Part shown: positions 39,773 to 47,343 of the stretch, piece after piece
How positions within the stretch are numbered: position 1 is the first letter of the stretch
Layout: every line of letters starts with the position of its first letter
IMG/VR virus record: IMGVR_UViG_3300034190_002230
Location: 1 to 47,343 of that record
Origin: a virus
Strand: one strand, 5' to 3'
Length of the DNA stretch: 47,343 nt
Translations under genes and position numbers: made by a program
The notes under the pieces: model-generated
The model's input: the letters and a program-made list of their open reading frames with translations, nothing else
Told to the model about the DNA's origin: nothing
The model's database searches: none

Positions 39773-41602
39773 ATGGCTACCGCTGTATACGCCACAGATC
39801 TATCACTTATAGATGATGCACAAGCCGTCGGTAGCTACACAGCTACTGGCGGCGGTGCTTCTGCGCTCAATGATGAAACCGATTACTTCATCAACGATAC
39901 GCAGTGTATCAGTAAGAACGGTTTTACCGCTACACAGAAGGGGATTCTTCACGATGATGTGAGTGCTCCGACTATCGCTGCGGGCGATGCCGTATTTATC
40001 TGGGGCCGTCAGGCTAACCGTAACATCCTAGACACAGTCGCCAACTCCGGTGGCGCAGTCATCATGGGCACGTCTAACACCACGTTCGCTGGCTTCAACG
40101 TAGATGGCAGCGACGTTCCGGGCTCTAACCTCCTGTCTTGGGTAACCTACGCAGTAGACCCGACACAGACTAACTCTTATGTTTCGGGCTCTCCTGGTGC
40201 AGCAAGCACGTGGGACCACTTCGGAATGGAGTGGAAGATACTTGGGTCTGGCTCTCTTAAAGGAGCTCCGAACGCCGTAGGTAACATCAGGCATGGACGA
40301 GAGCTGCAGATAACGGAAGGCTTCACAGTAGCTGCAGGAACCTTTGAGGGTGCTGCTACTACTGACGCTACTATCACGAACCGCTGGGGTATACTTACTC
40401 CGGTAGCTGGCGGCTACCAGTTCCACGGCGCATTCGTCATGGGTACGGTAGCTACGGCTGTGGACTTCGAGGACGCTGATCGCAGTATTTCGGTTTTAGA
40501 CGACGTCTTCCTGCCAGCCGGGTTTAACGAGTTCGAGATACGGAATGCATCATCAACCGTGTCATGGACTAACATCATCATCAGTCACTTGGGAACGAAT
40601 ACTCCCGCTGTACTGACGCTAGATGTCGGTACGTTTACGGGGGACGCTTGCCAGTTCAACGGCTTTAGCACCACCGTGTTTAACTCGTCTAGTACGTGTA
40701 ACGCTGCATGGACCAGTTGCGGAGCAGTAACAGCAGCAGGAGCTGACCTAAGCGGGTCTAGCATCCTCACGCCTAACGTAACAGCTAACAACTCTGGCCT
40801 GATCTGGAACGTCAACACTGACACTACAGGCTTGCTGGACAACATGACGTTCACCAAGACCTCAAGTGTTGCGCACCACGCCATAGAGTTCGGCACTGAC
40901 ATCCCAACATCTAACATCACACTCAACGGATGTGACTTCGGAACTGACTTCTCTGCGGGTCTTGACACCACAGTAGGGGACGAGACGTTCCACTTCCTAG
41001 ATACCACGGGCACCATCACACTCAACCTAGTTGGCTGTACTGGTAACAAGGGATACCGCTCAGAGGGCGTAGTAGTCACCATCGTCGATGATCCTGTAAC
41101 CACATCGTTCACTGTCACTGACACGGACGGCGCAGCCATCTCAGGCGCACGAGCCCTCATCGAGACATCTGATGGCACTGGACCCCTTCCCTTTGAAGAG
41201 GCAGTCACCATCGTACAGACAGCTGGTACAGCTACTGTGACACACACCGCACATGGCATCCCTGACGGAACCAATGTGGTCATACGCGGAACAACGCAGA
41301 ACGAGTATAACAAGGTAGCTACTATCACAGTAGTCAATGCCAACAGCTACACGTACGCTGTTGACTCAGGGGCAGTAAGCCCAGCCACAGGCAGCCCGGT
41401 AGCATCGGGCGTATTAATATCAGGAACAACTAACGGCTCGGGCCTAATATCGGACACACGAGTTCTTAGCTCGTCCCAGCCGTTCAAAGGAACTATCAGA
41501 GATTCGTCAGGCTCTCCGTATCATCAGCCAGCTACGTTAACCGGAACGGTCAGCAATACAGCTGGTTTCTCCGCGATTGTGGCTCTACTATCGGACGAAT
41601 AA
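39773..41602 (+). CDS. Large fibre or beta-helix-like protein
   Basis: A 609-residue protein with the phage fibre composition and several beta-solenoid-like turns around 290-420 (TNTPAVLTLDVGTFTGDACQ, then NITLNGCDFGTDFSAGLDTT), suggesting a right-handed beta helix as in some spikes. The C-terminal 150 residues contain an Ig-like or repeat segment (TAGTATVTHTAHGIPDGTNV). It could be a depolymerase spike, but I see no catalytic motif I could name. Confidence 0.5.
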   Translation: MATAVYATDLSLIDDAQAVGSYTATGGGASALNDETDYFINDTQCISKNGFTATQKGILHDDVSAPTIAAGDAVFIWGRQANRNILDTVANSGGAVIMGTSNTTFAGFNVDGSDVPGSNLLSWVTYAVDPTQTNSYVSGSPGAASTWDHFGMEWKILGSGSLKGAPNAVGNIRHGRELQITEGFTVAAGTFEGAATTDATITNRWGILTPVAGGYQFHGAFVMGTVATAVDFEDADRSISVLDDVFLPAGFNEFEIRNASSTVSWTNIIISHLGTNTPAVLTLDVGTFTGDACQFNGFSTTVFNSSSTCNAAWTSCGAVTAAGADLSGSSILTPNVTANNSGLIWNVNTDTTGLLDNMTFTKTSSVAHHAIEFGTDIPTSNITLNGCDFGTDFSAGLDTTVGDETFHFLDTTGTITLNLVGCTGNKGYRSEGVVVTIVDDPVTTSFTVTDTDGAAISGARALIETSDGTGPLPFEEAVTIVQTAGTATVTHTAHGIPDGTNVVIRGTTQNEYNKVATITVVNANSYTYAVDSGAVSPATGSPVASGVLISGTTNGSGLISDTRVLSSSQPFKGTIRDSSGSPYHQPATLTGTVSNTAGFSAIVALLSDE

Positions 41603-41603
41603 T

Positions 41604-42167
41604 ATGGCTATCAGCATAGACGAGGCCACTAAGGTAATCTCAGTGGGCCAGTCCGATCTAACACTAGTTAGTGGCACCCTGTATGAGCTAGACACGAACG
41701 CCTTCCGCATAGCGGTAAAGGCGCTCCTAGCCTCAGAGCGCTACATCTGGATGCCAGTCGCCATAGCACATAACGGTGAGGTAACAGTAGCAGGTACTAC
41801 GTTCGCTAGAGCCATCGAGCTCATCAACGGGTACAGCATCACCTTCGAGAACCTCTCCTACAGTGTGAGACTCGCAGGTAGCAACAACAACCTATTCGAC
41901 ATCGACGGGGGTATCTTGAATCCCAGTGCCCTAGTCACGGTCATAGCTCAAAACTCAGCGGGACTGATAAGCTCACCTGACATCACTGTCATCAGGAAGT
42001 TGATACAGAATGAGCAGTACACGAACCCTGTGACCAACAAGATGGAAGTACAGAACGATACGAGTACCGGCATTGAATTTGAAGCCGACGTCTGGGAAGA
42101 TGATGGAACGACAGCATGGGACGGCACAGGTCCTATCGTGCGTCGGGATAGACTGGATGCAGTATGA
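41604..42167 (+). CDS. Hypothetical structural protein
   Basis: A 187-residue protein from the ATG at 41604 (MAISIDEATKVISVGQSDLT), 1 base after the preceding stop. It is beta-rich with one helical stretch (TNAFRIAVKALLASERY). The C-terminus (WEDDGTTAWDGTGPIVRRD) is polar. It overlaps the next gene by 4 bases. It is probably an appendage or chaperone subunit of the preceding fibre gene. Confidence 0.5.
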   Translation: MAISIDEATKVISVGQSDLTLVSGTLYELDTNAFRIAVKALLASERYIWMPVAIAHNGEVTVAGTTFARAIELINGYSITFENLSYSVRLAGSNNNLFDIDGGILNPSALVTVIAQNSAGLISSPDITVIRKLIQNEQYTNPVTNKMEVQNDTSTGIEFEADVWEDDGTTAWDGTGPIVRRDRLDAV

Positions 42168-42391
42168 GCTTCCTAGTAACGAGGGGACTCGGGGCTGGCA
42201 ATCTAGTAACCTTCGGGTTAGCCGTCTCTCTGGGAGTAACCACCCCCGTATCAACAGCAGGAGCGCTAGCACTCAGTGGAATACTTATCACGACGTTCAT
42301 ACCGGCACCAGCCAGTGATGAACCAGCAAACTCCTACGGGCGTAGGTTCTTTGGAAGTTTCTACGGACCAGTTGGAAAGGGGCACAGATAG
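42164..42391 (+). CDS. Small protein with two hydrophobic stretches
   Basis: A 75-residue protein with two hydrophobic stretches (GAGNLVTFGLAVSLGVTTPV, then STAGALALSGILITTFIPAP) and a polar, Arg/Gly-rich tail (YGRRFFGSFYGPVGKGHR). The stop codon is directly adjacent to the TerL ATG. It may be a membrane-associated or internal head protein. Confidence 0.5.
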   Translation: MSFLVTRGLGAGNLVTFGLAVSLGVTTPVSTAGALALSGILITTFIPAPASDEPANSYGRRFFGSFYGPVGKGHR

Positions 42392-43738
42392 ATGGACATT
42401 TACCTCCATGAGAAGCAGAGTATACTTGATGCTGATGAACATCGCTTTCAGGTGTGTGCAGCTGGCCGGAGGTTCGGCAAGTCCTACTTCGCTGCCTACA
42501 AGCTATACGCAGCAGCAAGTCTCCAAACTAAGGTGCGCTCCGATGGCACCGAGATTGACCTAACTAACGAGGTCGTCTACTATGTTTCACCCACGTTCAA
42601 GCAGGGACGAGAGAACCTCTGGAACGTAATGATGGACATCGGCTCACAAGCCGGTATCGTAAAGAATGTCCGTCAGAATGAAGGCGAAATCCAGCTAACT
42701 AATGGCAGGATCATTCGGTTCAAGGGAGCCGACGACCCAGACTCCTTGCGAGGGGTGGGTCTCCACTACGTCGTAATGGACGAGTACGCCTTCATGAAGC
42801 CATCAGTCTGGGAATACATTATACGACCAGCACTAGGGCGGGCCGAGGGTGGGGCCTTATTCATCGGTACGCCAGACGGCAAGAACCACTTCTACGATAT
42901 GTGGCTGAAGGCTTCCAAGGGGTTAGATCCCGCATCGGAAGAGCCATCAGACCAGTGGAAGGCATTCCAGTTTAAGACAGCGGACAACCCGCACCTGACT
43001 GGCGACGAGATACTGGCGATGCAGGGCTCCATGTCCGCAGATGCCATCAAACAAGAGATGGAAGCGAACTTTGAAGCAACGGGCGGAAAGGTATTCAGCT
43101 ACGATATGTTTCCTGTCGTACCTTGCATCAAACAAGGTGAGTATGTCATCGCCTGTGACCTTGCAGGCTTTAGTACAGCAGAGGGAAAGAACAAGTCAAA
43201 GGTGGTACTTGACGACCACGCCATCGTTGTGGCAAGAATACATGACAACGGCTGGCACATCGAAAGGATCATCCACGGACAGTGGGACGTAAGAGAGACC
43301 TGCCTACGCATCATCAAGGCATGGCGTGACTACGGGAACCCCACAGTAGGTATCGAGAAGGGCATGGCTAAGAACGCAGTATGCGGAGATGATGGCATGT
43401 CGGGCTACATGGGTGAGCTGATGCACAAGTATGGATACTTCACCGTACAAGGACTCACACACGGTAACCAGAAGAAAGAAGACCGCATTAAATGGGCTCT
43501 CCAAGCGAGAGCAGATAAGGGCCAGATCACATTAGAGCCTGACACCAACCTACCGATAGAAGAGAAGTGGATCGGCAAGTTACTCAGCCAAGCTGTTGAC
43601 TTCCCAAACCCACTCGCACATGACGATCTCATTGACGCTCTGGCGTATGTAGATCAGATGGCAGATGCCACGGCAGGATGGAACAGCGTCACACTCTATG
43701 ATGAATGGACACCTCTTGACGACGAAGTAGGATACTAG
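42392..43738 (+). CDS. terL: Large terminase (ATPase and nuclease)
   Basis: A 448-residue protein with the packaging motor motifs: Walker A AAGRRFGKS (23-31), Walker B VVMDE (127-131), then the RNase H-like nuclease with ACDLAG (Asp256), GIEKG (Glu322) and AHDDLIDALAY (Asp411, Asp412, Asp415). It should cut the concatemer and drive DNA into the prohead with the portal. It lies immediately before the portal gene. The length (448) fits the shorter podovirus/VpV262-like group. Confidence 0.92.
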   Translation: MDIYLHEKQSILDADEHRFQVCAAGRRFGKSYFAAYKLYAAASLQTKVRSDGTEIDLTNEVVYYVSPTFKQGRENLWNVMMDIGSQAGIVKNVRQNEGEIQLTNGRIIRFKGADDPDSLRGVGLHYVVMDEYAFMKPSVWEYIIRPALGRAEGGALFIGTPDGKNHFYDMWLKASKGLDPASEEPSDQWKAFQFKTADNPHLTGDEILAMQGSMSADAIKQEMEANFEATGGKVFSYDMFPVVPCIKQGEYVIACDLAGFSTAEGKNKSKVVLDDHAIVVARIHDNGWHIERIIHGQWDVRETCLRIIKAWRDYGNPTVGIEKGMAKNAVCGDDGMSGYMGELMHKYGYFTVQGLTHGNQKKEDRIKWALQARADKGQITLEPDTNLPIEEKWIGKLLSQAVDFPNPLAHDDLIDALAYVDQMADATAGWNSVTLYDEWTPLDDEVGY

Positions 43739-45694
43739 ATGGCAAATATTAGCATAGATGAACCGGGCAACGCTAACGTAACAAAGGCTAAGTTCGGTGG
43801 CGGTCTTGTCGCACACATCATGGAAGTGGTGCGTGACAACCGCGCTGTCCGTGACCGACTCTACAAGCGTAAGTGGGATCAGTATGAGAGGACCTTCCGT
43901 GGGATGTACTCGGGCTCAGACAAGACGAGAGACGGAGAGCGCTCCCGCTTAGTGTCACCTTCACTGTCAGCAGCTATTGAGAGCACCTCAGCCACCATCG
44001 AGGACGCTATCTTTGCACGAGAGCAGTGGTTCGACACATCAGATGATGTCAGCGACCAGCAGAAGGATGACGTCGGAGTAGCACATCAGCTACTTAAAGA
44101 GGACCTCGAGATCGCTGGAGTCCCTGACTCTATCGCTAAGATCGTCCTTAACGGCTGCATCTACGGCACAGGCATCGGCAAGATCAATGTGATCCGTAAA
44201 GAGATACGCTCCTACGACGAGCGAGGTAACATCAAGAAAGAGTTCCGACCACTAGTCACCCTAGAACCTATCCCACCGTGGGAGTTCGTGATTGACTCAC
44301 AGGCACGTGACCTAGAGTCTGCGTACTTCGTTGCGCATGAGACCCACGTACCACGTAACAAGATCTGGTCTAAGATCAAAGCAGGAACGTACCGCAAGGT
44401 TAACATCATGGGTAACAACTCCTCTACTACGGCTAGCCCCGCTGGTGAAGAGACACCCACAGGTGACACCAAGTCTAATATGTTCGATGGCTCAGTCTTC
44501 GTGACCGAGTACTACGGGCTTGTCCCTGCCGCATCCCTGAGGGGATTGGTAGACGTACCCGCAGATGCCATCCAAGGCAACGGGCACGTAGAGGTGATCG
44601 CCACCATAGCCAACGAGCTAGAAGTCTTGCGAGTAGTTATCAACCCATTCGCGATGAAGGATCGTCCTATCATTGCATACCAGCATTCAGTAGTACCCGG
44701 TAAGTTCTGGGGTAGAGGCGTTGCAGAAGCAGGGTGGAATGCCCAGCGCGCACTAGACGCAGAGCTTCGTGCTCGTATGGATGCCCTCGGACTCCTAACA
44801 AGTCCTATGATGGGTGCAGACATCACTAGGCTACCGAAGAACCCTGACATGCGGGTACGCCCCGGTAAGGTCTGGCTAACACGTGGACGTCCTAGTGAAG
44901 TCCTAGAGCCAGTCATCTTAGGCAACATCGACCCGAACACCTTCAACCAGTCCTCTGAGATGGAGCGCATGGTACAGGTCGGTACGGGTGCAATCGAATC
45001 TAACGCCCCACTCAACACAGACCGTAGGAACGAGACAGCCTCAGGTATCAGCATGATCCAGTCGTCTGCGCTTAAGCGTATGCGTCGGACTATGTGGAAC
45101 GTAGAGCGTCAGTTCCTCAACCCGTTCATCCGTAAGGCTTATCATCGGTACATGCAGTTCAACCCGAACCGCTACCCTATGAAGGACCTTAACTTCGTGA
45201 TCAGAGGCACCATGGGCATTGTAGCCCGTGAGTTTGAGCAGAGTAACCTGACATCACTACTGTCTGTTATACCGCCAGAGGCTCCTGAGTACAAGCTCAT
45301 ACTACAGAGCATCATTGAGCTGAGTAACTCCCCTAAGAGGGACGAGCTGCTCAAGCAGATAGAAGCCTCCAAGAAGCCGGATCCTGAAGCAGAGCAGAAG
45401 CAGAAGCTGATGGAACAGATCCAGCTGGAAGCTGCTAAGGAAGGCTTGAAGGAAGCAGTGCTAGAGAACCAGAAGACACAGGCAGAGATCGCCCTACTAC
45501 AGATGCAGGCCGAGCAGGTCCGCGTTGAGACAGCGCTCGCTGACGAGCAGATGGACATACAGGCTGCTAACACAGTAGTCGGTAAGGAGAAGATACGACT
45601 TGGCTTTAAGCAAGACGCTACCAACAACCGCAAGATCGAGTCAGAGGAGCGCATCAAGAAAGCACAGGCCAAAGCTGGGCGTAATAGCAAATGA
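43739..45694 (+). CDS. Portal protein (head-tail connector)
   Basis: A 651-residue protein. It opens with helical motifs and conserved phrases of podovirus portals (WDQYERTFRGMYSGSDKTRD, then RLVSPSLSAAIESTSATIED), has VTLEPIPPWEFVIDS and YAEAGWNAQRALDAELRARM-like crown and clip regions (AEAGWNAQRALDAELRARMD at about 327-346), and ends in a long Gln/Glu/Lys/Ala helix (540-640), likely a barrel coiled coil. The position right after TerL supports it. The stop overlaps the next ATG (ATGA). Confidence 0.88.
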   Translation: MANISIDEPGNANVTKAKFGGGLVAHIMEVVRDNRAVRDRLYKRKWDQYERTFRGMYSGSDKTRDGERSRLVSPSLSAAIESTSATIEDAIFAREQWFDTSDDVSDQQKDDVGVAHQLLKEDLEIAGVPDSIAKIVLNGCIYGTGIGKINVIRKEIRSYDERGNIKKEFRPLVTLEPIPPWEFVIDSQARDLESAYFVAHETHVPRNKIWSKIKAGTYRKVNIMGNNSSTTASPAGEETPTGDTKSNMFDGSVFVTEYYGLVPAASLRGLVDVPADAIQGNGHVEVIATIANELEVLRVVINPFAMKDRPIIAYQHSVVPGKFWGRGVAEAGWNAQRALDAELRARMDALGLLTSPMMGADITRLPKNPDMRVRPGKVWLTRGRPSEVLEPVILGNIDPNTFNQSSEMERMVQVGTGAIESNAPLNTDRRNETASGISMIQSSALKRMRRTMWNVERQFLNPFIRKAYHRYMQFNPNRYPMKDLNFVIRGTMGIVAREFEQSNLTSLLSVIPPEAPEYKLILQSIIELSNSPKRDELLKQIEASKKPDPEAEQKQKLMEQIQLEAAKEGLKEAVLENQKTQAEIALLQMQAEQVRVETALADEQMDIQAANTVVGKEKIRLGFKQDATNNRKIESEERIKKAQAKAGRNSK

Positions 45695-45771
45695 TCAATA
45701 CAATCATCGGCTGGACAATAGTTATCGTACTCATCGGCCTAATCGTTGGGTACATAAAGACACGTTACTAA
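45691..45771 (+). CDS. 26-residue membrane peptide
   Basis: ATG at 45691 overlapping the portal stop. MINTIIGWTIVIVLIGLIVG is one hydrophobic span, followed by a basic end (YIKTRY). It is too short for most gene finders. The function is unknown, perhaps in head assembly at the membrane or lysis control. Confidence 0.65.
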   Translation: MINTIIGWTIVIVLIGLIVGYIKTRY

Positions 45772-45781
45772 GGAGAGGAAT

Positions 45782-45925
45782 ATGGTTATCGAAGGAACAA
45801 GCATCGCAGTAGGAGTCATCGTAGTTATCTTAGGATTGCTGGCGTGGCGCTTCATCGCTAAGCGTAAAGAGAATGGCGGAAGTGTTTGGAATGCTCCGGG
45901 CAAGACACAAAACCAGAAGAAGTAG
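45782..45925 (+). CDS. 47-residue membrane protein
   Basis: A strong AAGGAGAGG site lies 5 bases before the ATG. Residues 7-24 (IAVGVIVVILGLLAWRFI) form a membrane span, with a Lys/Asn-rich cytoplasmic tail (KRKENGGSVWNAPGKTQNQK). With the 26-residue peptide it forms a pair of single-span proteins in the portal to scaffold interval. The function is unknown. Confidence 0.65.
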   Translation: MVIEGTSIAVGVIVVILGLLAWRFIAKRKENGGSVWNAPGKTQNQKK

Positions 45926-45939
45926 AGTAGGAGAAGGGG

Positions 45940-46179
45940 ATGACACAGAACGAGTTTAACAATGCAGTACTCAGCATCACAGGTGGACCCGACTGGGACA
46001 TCGTGAAGCAGGGACTCAGCAACGACATATACCAAGTACAGGCCGGAGCGTTAGACGCTAAGAACTGGACGGAAGTATGTGAGGCACGAGGCTTCGCCTC
46101 AGGATTAGCTTACCTCATCAACCTTCGTGAGAACACGATCATGATGATGGAGCAAGGTGATTTAGATGCCGACATATGA
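45940..46179 (+). CDS. Small hypothetical protein between portal and scaffold
   Basis: A 79-residue, acidic helical protein (TQNEFNNAVLSITGGPDWDI, then NDIYQVQAGALDAKNWTEVC) with GGAG upstream. Small acidic proteins of this type often stand between the portal and scaffold genes in marine podoviruses. It overlaps the zinc-ribbon gene by 14 bases. The function is unknown. Confidence 0.55.
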   Translation: MTQNEFNNAVLSITGGPDWDIVKQGLSNDIYQVQAGALDAKNWTEVCEARGFASGLAYLINLRENTIMMMEQGDLDADI

Positions 46180-46411
46180 TTACAGATGCTCCACTTGTGG
46201 GGTGTTTGAACTAAACCGACCGATGGTTGACCGAGCAAAGGGCGCATGCCCCACCTGCTCATCTGACTGTCCGAAGGTAATCCTGACCGCACCCACTCTC
46301 GACAACACCGCTATGGCTAATCAAGGCTACCCCGGTGCGATAGAGAAGCAAGGGAACGATCTGGAGAGACGACACCGAGCCGTACCACAGGCTCATACCA
46401 AGAGGGGATAG
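46166..46411 (+). CDS. FmdB-type zinc ribbon protein
   Basis: An 81-residue protein starting MPTYDYRCSTCGVFELNRPM with the FmdB family's CxxC (CSTC), then CPTCSSDCPKVI as the second pair. The C-terminal half is polar (GAIEKQGNDLERRH). FmdB-like zinc ribbons are putative regulatory or nucleic-acid-binding proteins found in bacteria and in some phages. The position before the scaffold gene suggests a role in head assembly or gene control, but it is unproven. Confidence 0.75.
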   Translation: MPTYDYRCSTCGVFELNRPMVDRAKGACPTCSSDCPKVILTAPTLDNTAMANQGYPGAIEKQGNDLERRHRAVPQAHTKRG

Positions 46412-46441
46412 CTCTACACCCGGTTCCTCGGGGCGAGCTAT
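46408..46441 (+). promoter_or_regulatory. Two-stem hairpin in the scaffold leader
   Basis: ATAGCTC (46408-46414) pairs with GAGCTAT (46435-46441), with an inner stem CCCG (46419-46422) and CGGG (46429-46432). It begins in the last codon of the zinc-ribbon gene and ends 54 bases before the scaffold ATG, so it may act as a processing or attenuation site. No U-tract follows. Confidence 0.55.
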
Positions 46442-46495
46442 TAACACACCCTACACCACATTCCGTGGAGGGGTTAAACTAGAGGAGTCATTGAC

Positions 46496-46711
46496 ATGGC
46501 GTACAAAGATTACTTACCGGGAGGTGAGAAAGCAGGCGGGTTAGACACAGAGATAGCGGATTCACAGAATCAATCACAGGCGCGAGAGCATGATCCAAAT
46601 ACTGGACAGTTCGTCGCTACACCTGAGACAATAGACTGGGAACAACGCTACAAAGACCTAGAGGTTCACAACAGTAAGCAAGCTCAAAACCTTGGCCTAT
46701 ATAAGTGCTAA
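46496..46711 (+). CDS. Scaffolding-like protein, N-terminal part (gene continues at 153)
   Basis: ATG at 46496 with GAGGAG upstream starts MAYKDYLPGGEKAGGLDTEI. The frame continues through the terminal repeat to 46705 (70 codons) and then, in the real genome, to 153-740. In the contig it instead meets the foreign segment and hits a stop at 46711. The joined protein has about 265 residues. It is described further at 1-740. Confidence 0.8.
   Translation: MAYKDYLPGGEKAGGLDTEIADSQNQSQAREHDPNTGQFVATPETIDWEQRYKDLEVHNSKQAQNLGLYKC
46554..46705. repeat. Terminal direct repeat, right copy
   Basis: Matches bases 1-152 with one mismatch (see left copy). The end of the match (46705) is the point where the contig switches to unrelated sequence. 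Confidence 0.9.
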
Positions 46712-47261
46712 AAGAAGAGATGCTGCTCAATCATGGGGAGTATGGACACAATATTTAGGTGCTAATACTAAAGAGTTACAAATAGATTCTGCTAGTGCTC
46801 AACAAGCTTCTAGTAATGCTTGGTATCAAGATGGTATGACTACCAGTTTTATAGGTATAGGTTCTGATAGAAATGTTAGTACTTCTACTAATGTAGCATA
46901 CGTTTGGGCAGATGTTGAAGGCTTTCAAAAGTTTGGAACTTATAGAGCAAATCATAATGCTGATGGAGCATTTTGTTATACAGGATTCAGACCACGAATG
47001 GTATTTGTTAAATTTTTAACTGGTACAGGCGAATTTTATGTTTTTGATACAGCTCGTGACCCTTTCAATACAGTATCAGGTGGATTGGAATGGACTACAG
47101 CTAATTTAGCTGAAGCACATGGTGTAAATGATAAAATAGAATTTTTTGGCAACGGTTTCAAAATTAGAGGCGGAGGTGGAGGAAGAACTAATGAACTTAC
47201 TGGTGATTATATGTATGGTGCTTGGGGCGATGTGCCTACGAAGTATGGCAACGGATTCTGA
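46706..47261 (+). CDS. Foreign tail-fibre C-terminal domain (DUF7483-like), 5' truncated at the junction
   Basis: The frame is open from the junction and ends at 47259-47261. Residues such as GFQKFGTYRANHNADGAFCY, then FRPRMVFVKF, FDTARDPFN and FGNGFKIR follow the DUF7483-like pattern seen at the C-terminus of tail proteins of marine phages (pelagiphages, cyanophages). The sequence is far more AT-rich, with A/T-ending codons, than the rest of the window. The upstream part is missing; the in-frame TTG at 46692 arises only from the fusion. I treat it as a chimera, not part of this phage. Confidence 0.75.
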
Positions 47262-47343
47262 TGTCAAAAACAAAAGACATAATAGATGAAGCATTAGGTG
47301 CAGTAGAACTTGCAAAGTCCGAACCTGTGCAAAAGAAAGTTAT
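47261..47343 (+). CDS. Start of a foreign gene, truncated by the window end
   Basis: ATG at 47261 overlaps the preceding TGA (TGATG) and gives MSKTKDIIDEALGAVELAKS plus 7 residues before the window ends. AT-rich like the segment it belongs to. The product is unknown. It continues the operon of the other phage. Confidence 0.6.
   Translation, partial: MSKTKDIIDEALGAVELAKSEPVQKKV

Noticed and set aside
46692-47261. Full gene starting at the TTG at 46692
   Set aside because: The first codons come from the terminal repeat of this phage and the rest from a foreign segment, so the start is an artefact of the junction.

Overview
The window is an essentially complete genome of a lytic podovirus-like tailed phage (about 46.55 kb), most likely a metagenome assembly from an aquatic sample. 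Bases 1-152 recur at 46554-46705 with one mismatch, and joining the two ends restores a 265-residue scaffolding-like gene that the contig edges split. The phage part is therefore circular or circularly permuted and was opened at an arbitrary point. Bases 46706-47343 do not belong to it: they are visibly AT-richer and carry the end of another phage's tail protein, so they look like an assembly chimera.

Layout. The late (virion) genes run on the + strand from about 35.98 kb through the circular join to 15.47 kb. In order they are: small leader genes and a small-terminase-like protein, fibre or appendage genes, large terminase, portal, four small proteins including two membrane peptides and an FmdB-type zinc ribbon, scaffold, major capsid protein, fibre-like protein, tail adaptor, tail nozzle, more fibre-like genes, a T7-type holin candidate, three large internal or ejection proteins, and then a lysis cassette (M15 endopeptidase, a lipoprotein with an HExxH motif, a holin-like membrane protein). 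The early and replication genes run on the - strand from 34.74 kb down to 15.44 kb. They begin with small hypothetical genes, continue with a peptide-ligase cluster (31.8-26.3 kb), then primase, DnaB-type helicase, a sigma-like factor, single-strand binding protein, family A DNA polymerase, flap nuclease, RusA resolvase and a second 3'-5' exonuclease.

The two blocks diverge from a gene-free region of about 1.2 kb (34.74-35.98 kb). It carries five iteron copies, four perfect TTATCCACA DnaA boxes, a cloverleaf-like fold and a 15-bp leader hairpin, and is the likely replication origin and control region. No RNA polymerase, integrase or repressor gene was recognised. With a phage sigma-like protein present, transcription probably uses redirected host RNA polymerase, as in phiEco32. 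Gene order, size and the missing RNA polymerase also recall the marine phages VpV262 and SIO1 (Zobellviridae), but that placement is inference.

Most notable points: (1) a colinear cluster of two different amidoligases (COOH-NH2 ligases), an ATP-grasp ligase, a class II glutamine amidotransferase and a gamma-glutamylcyclotransferase-like protein, with unknown genes between them, which looks like a peptide or amide-bond modification pathway; (2) eleven perfect copies of the 12-bp palindrome TCACACGTGTGA, confined to the early block and its edges and often just upstream of a Shine-Dalgarno sequence; (3) an origin that combines phage iterons with host-type DnaA boxes.
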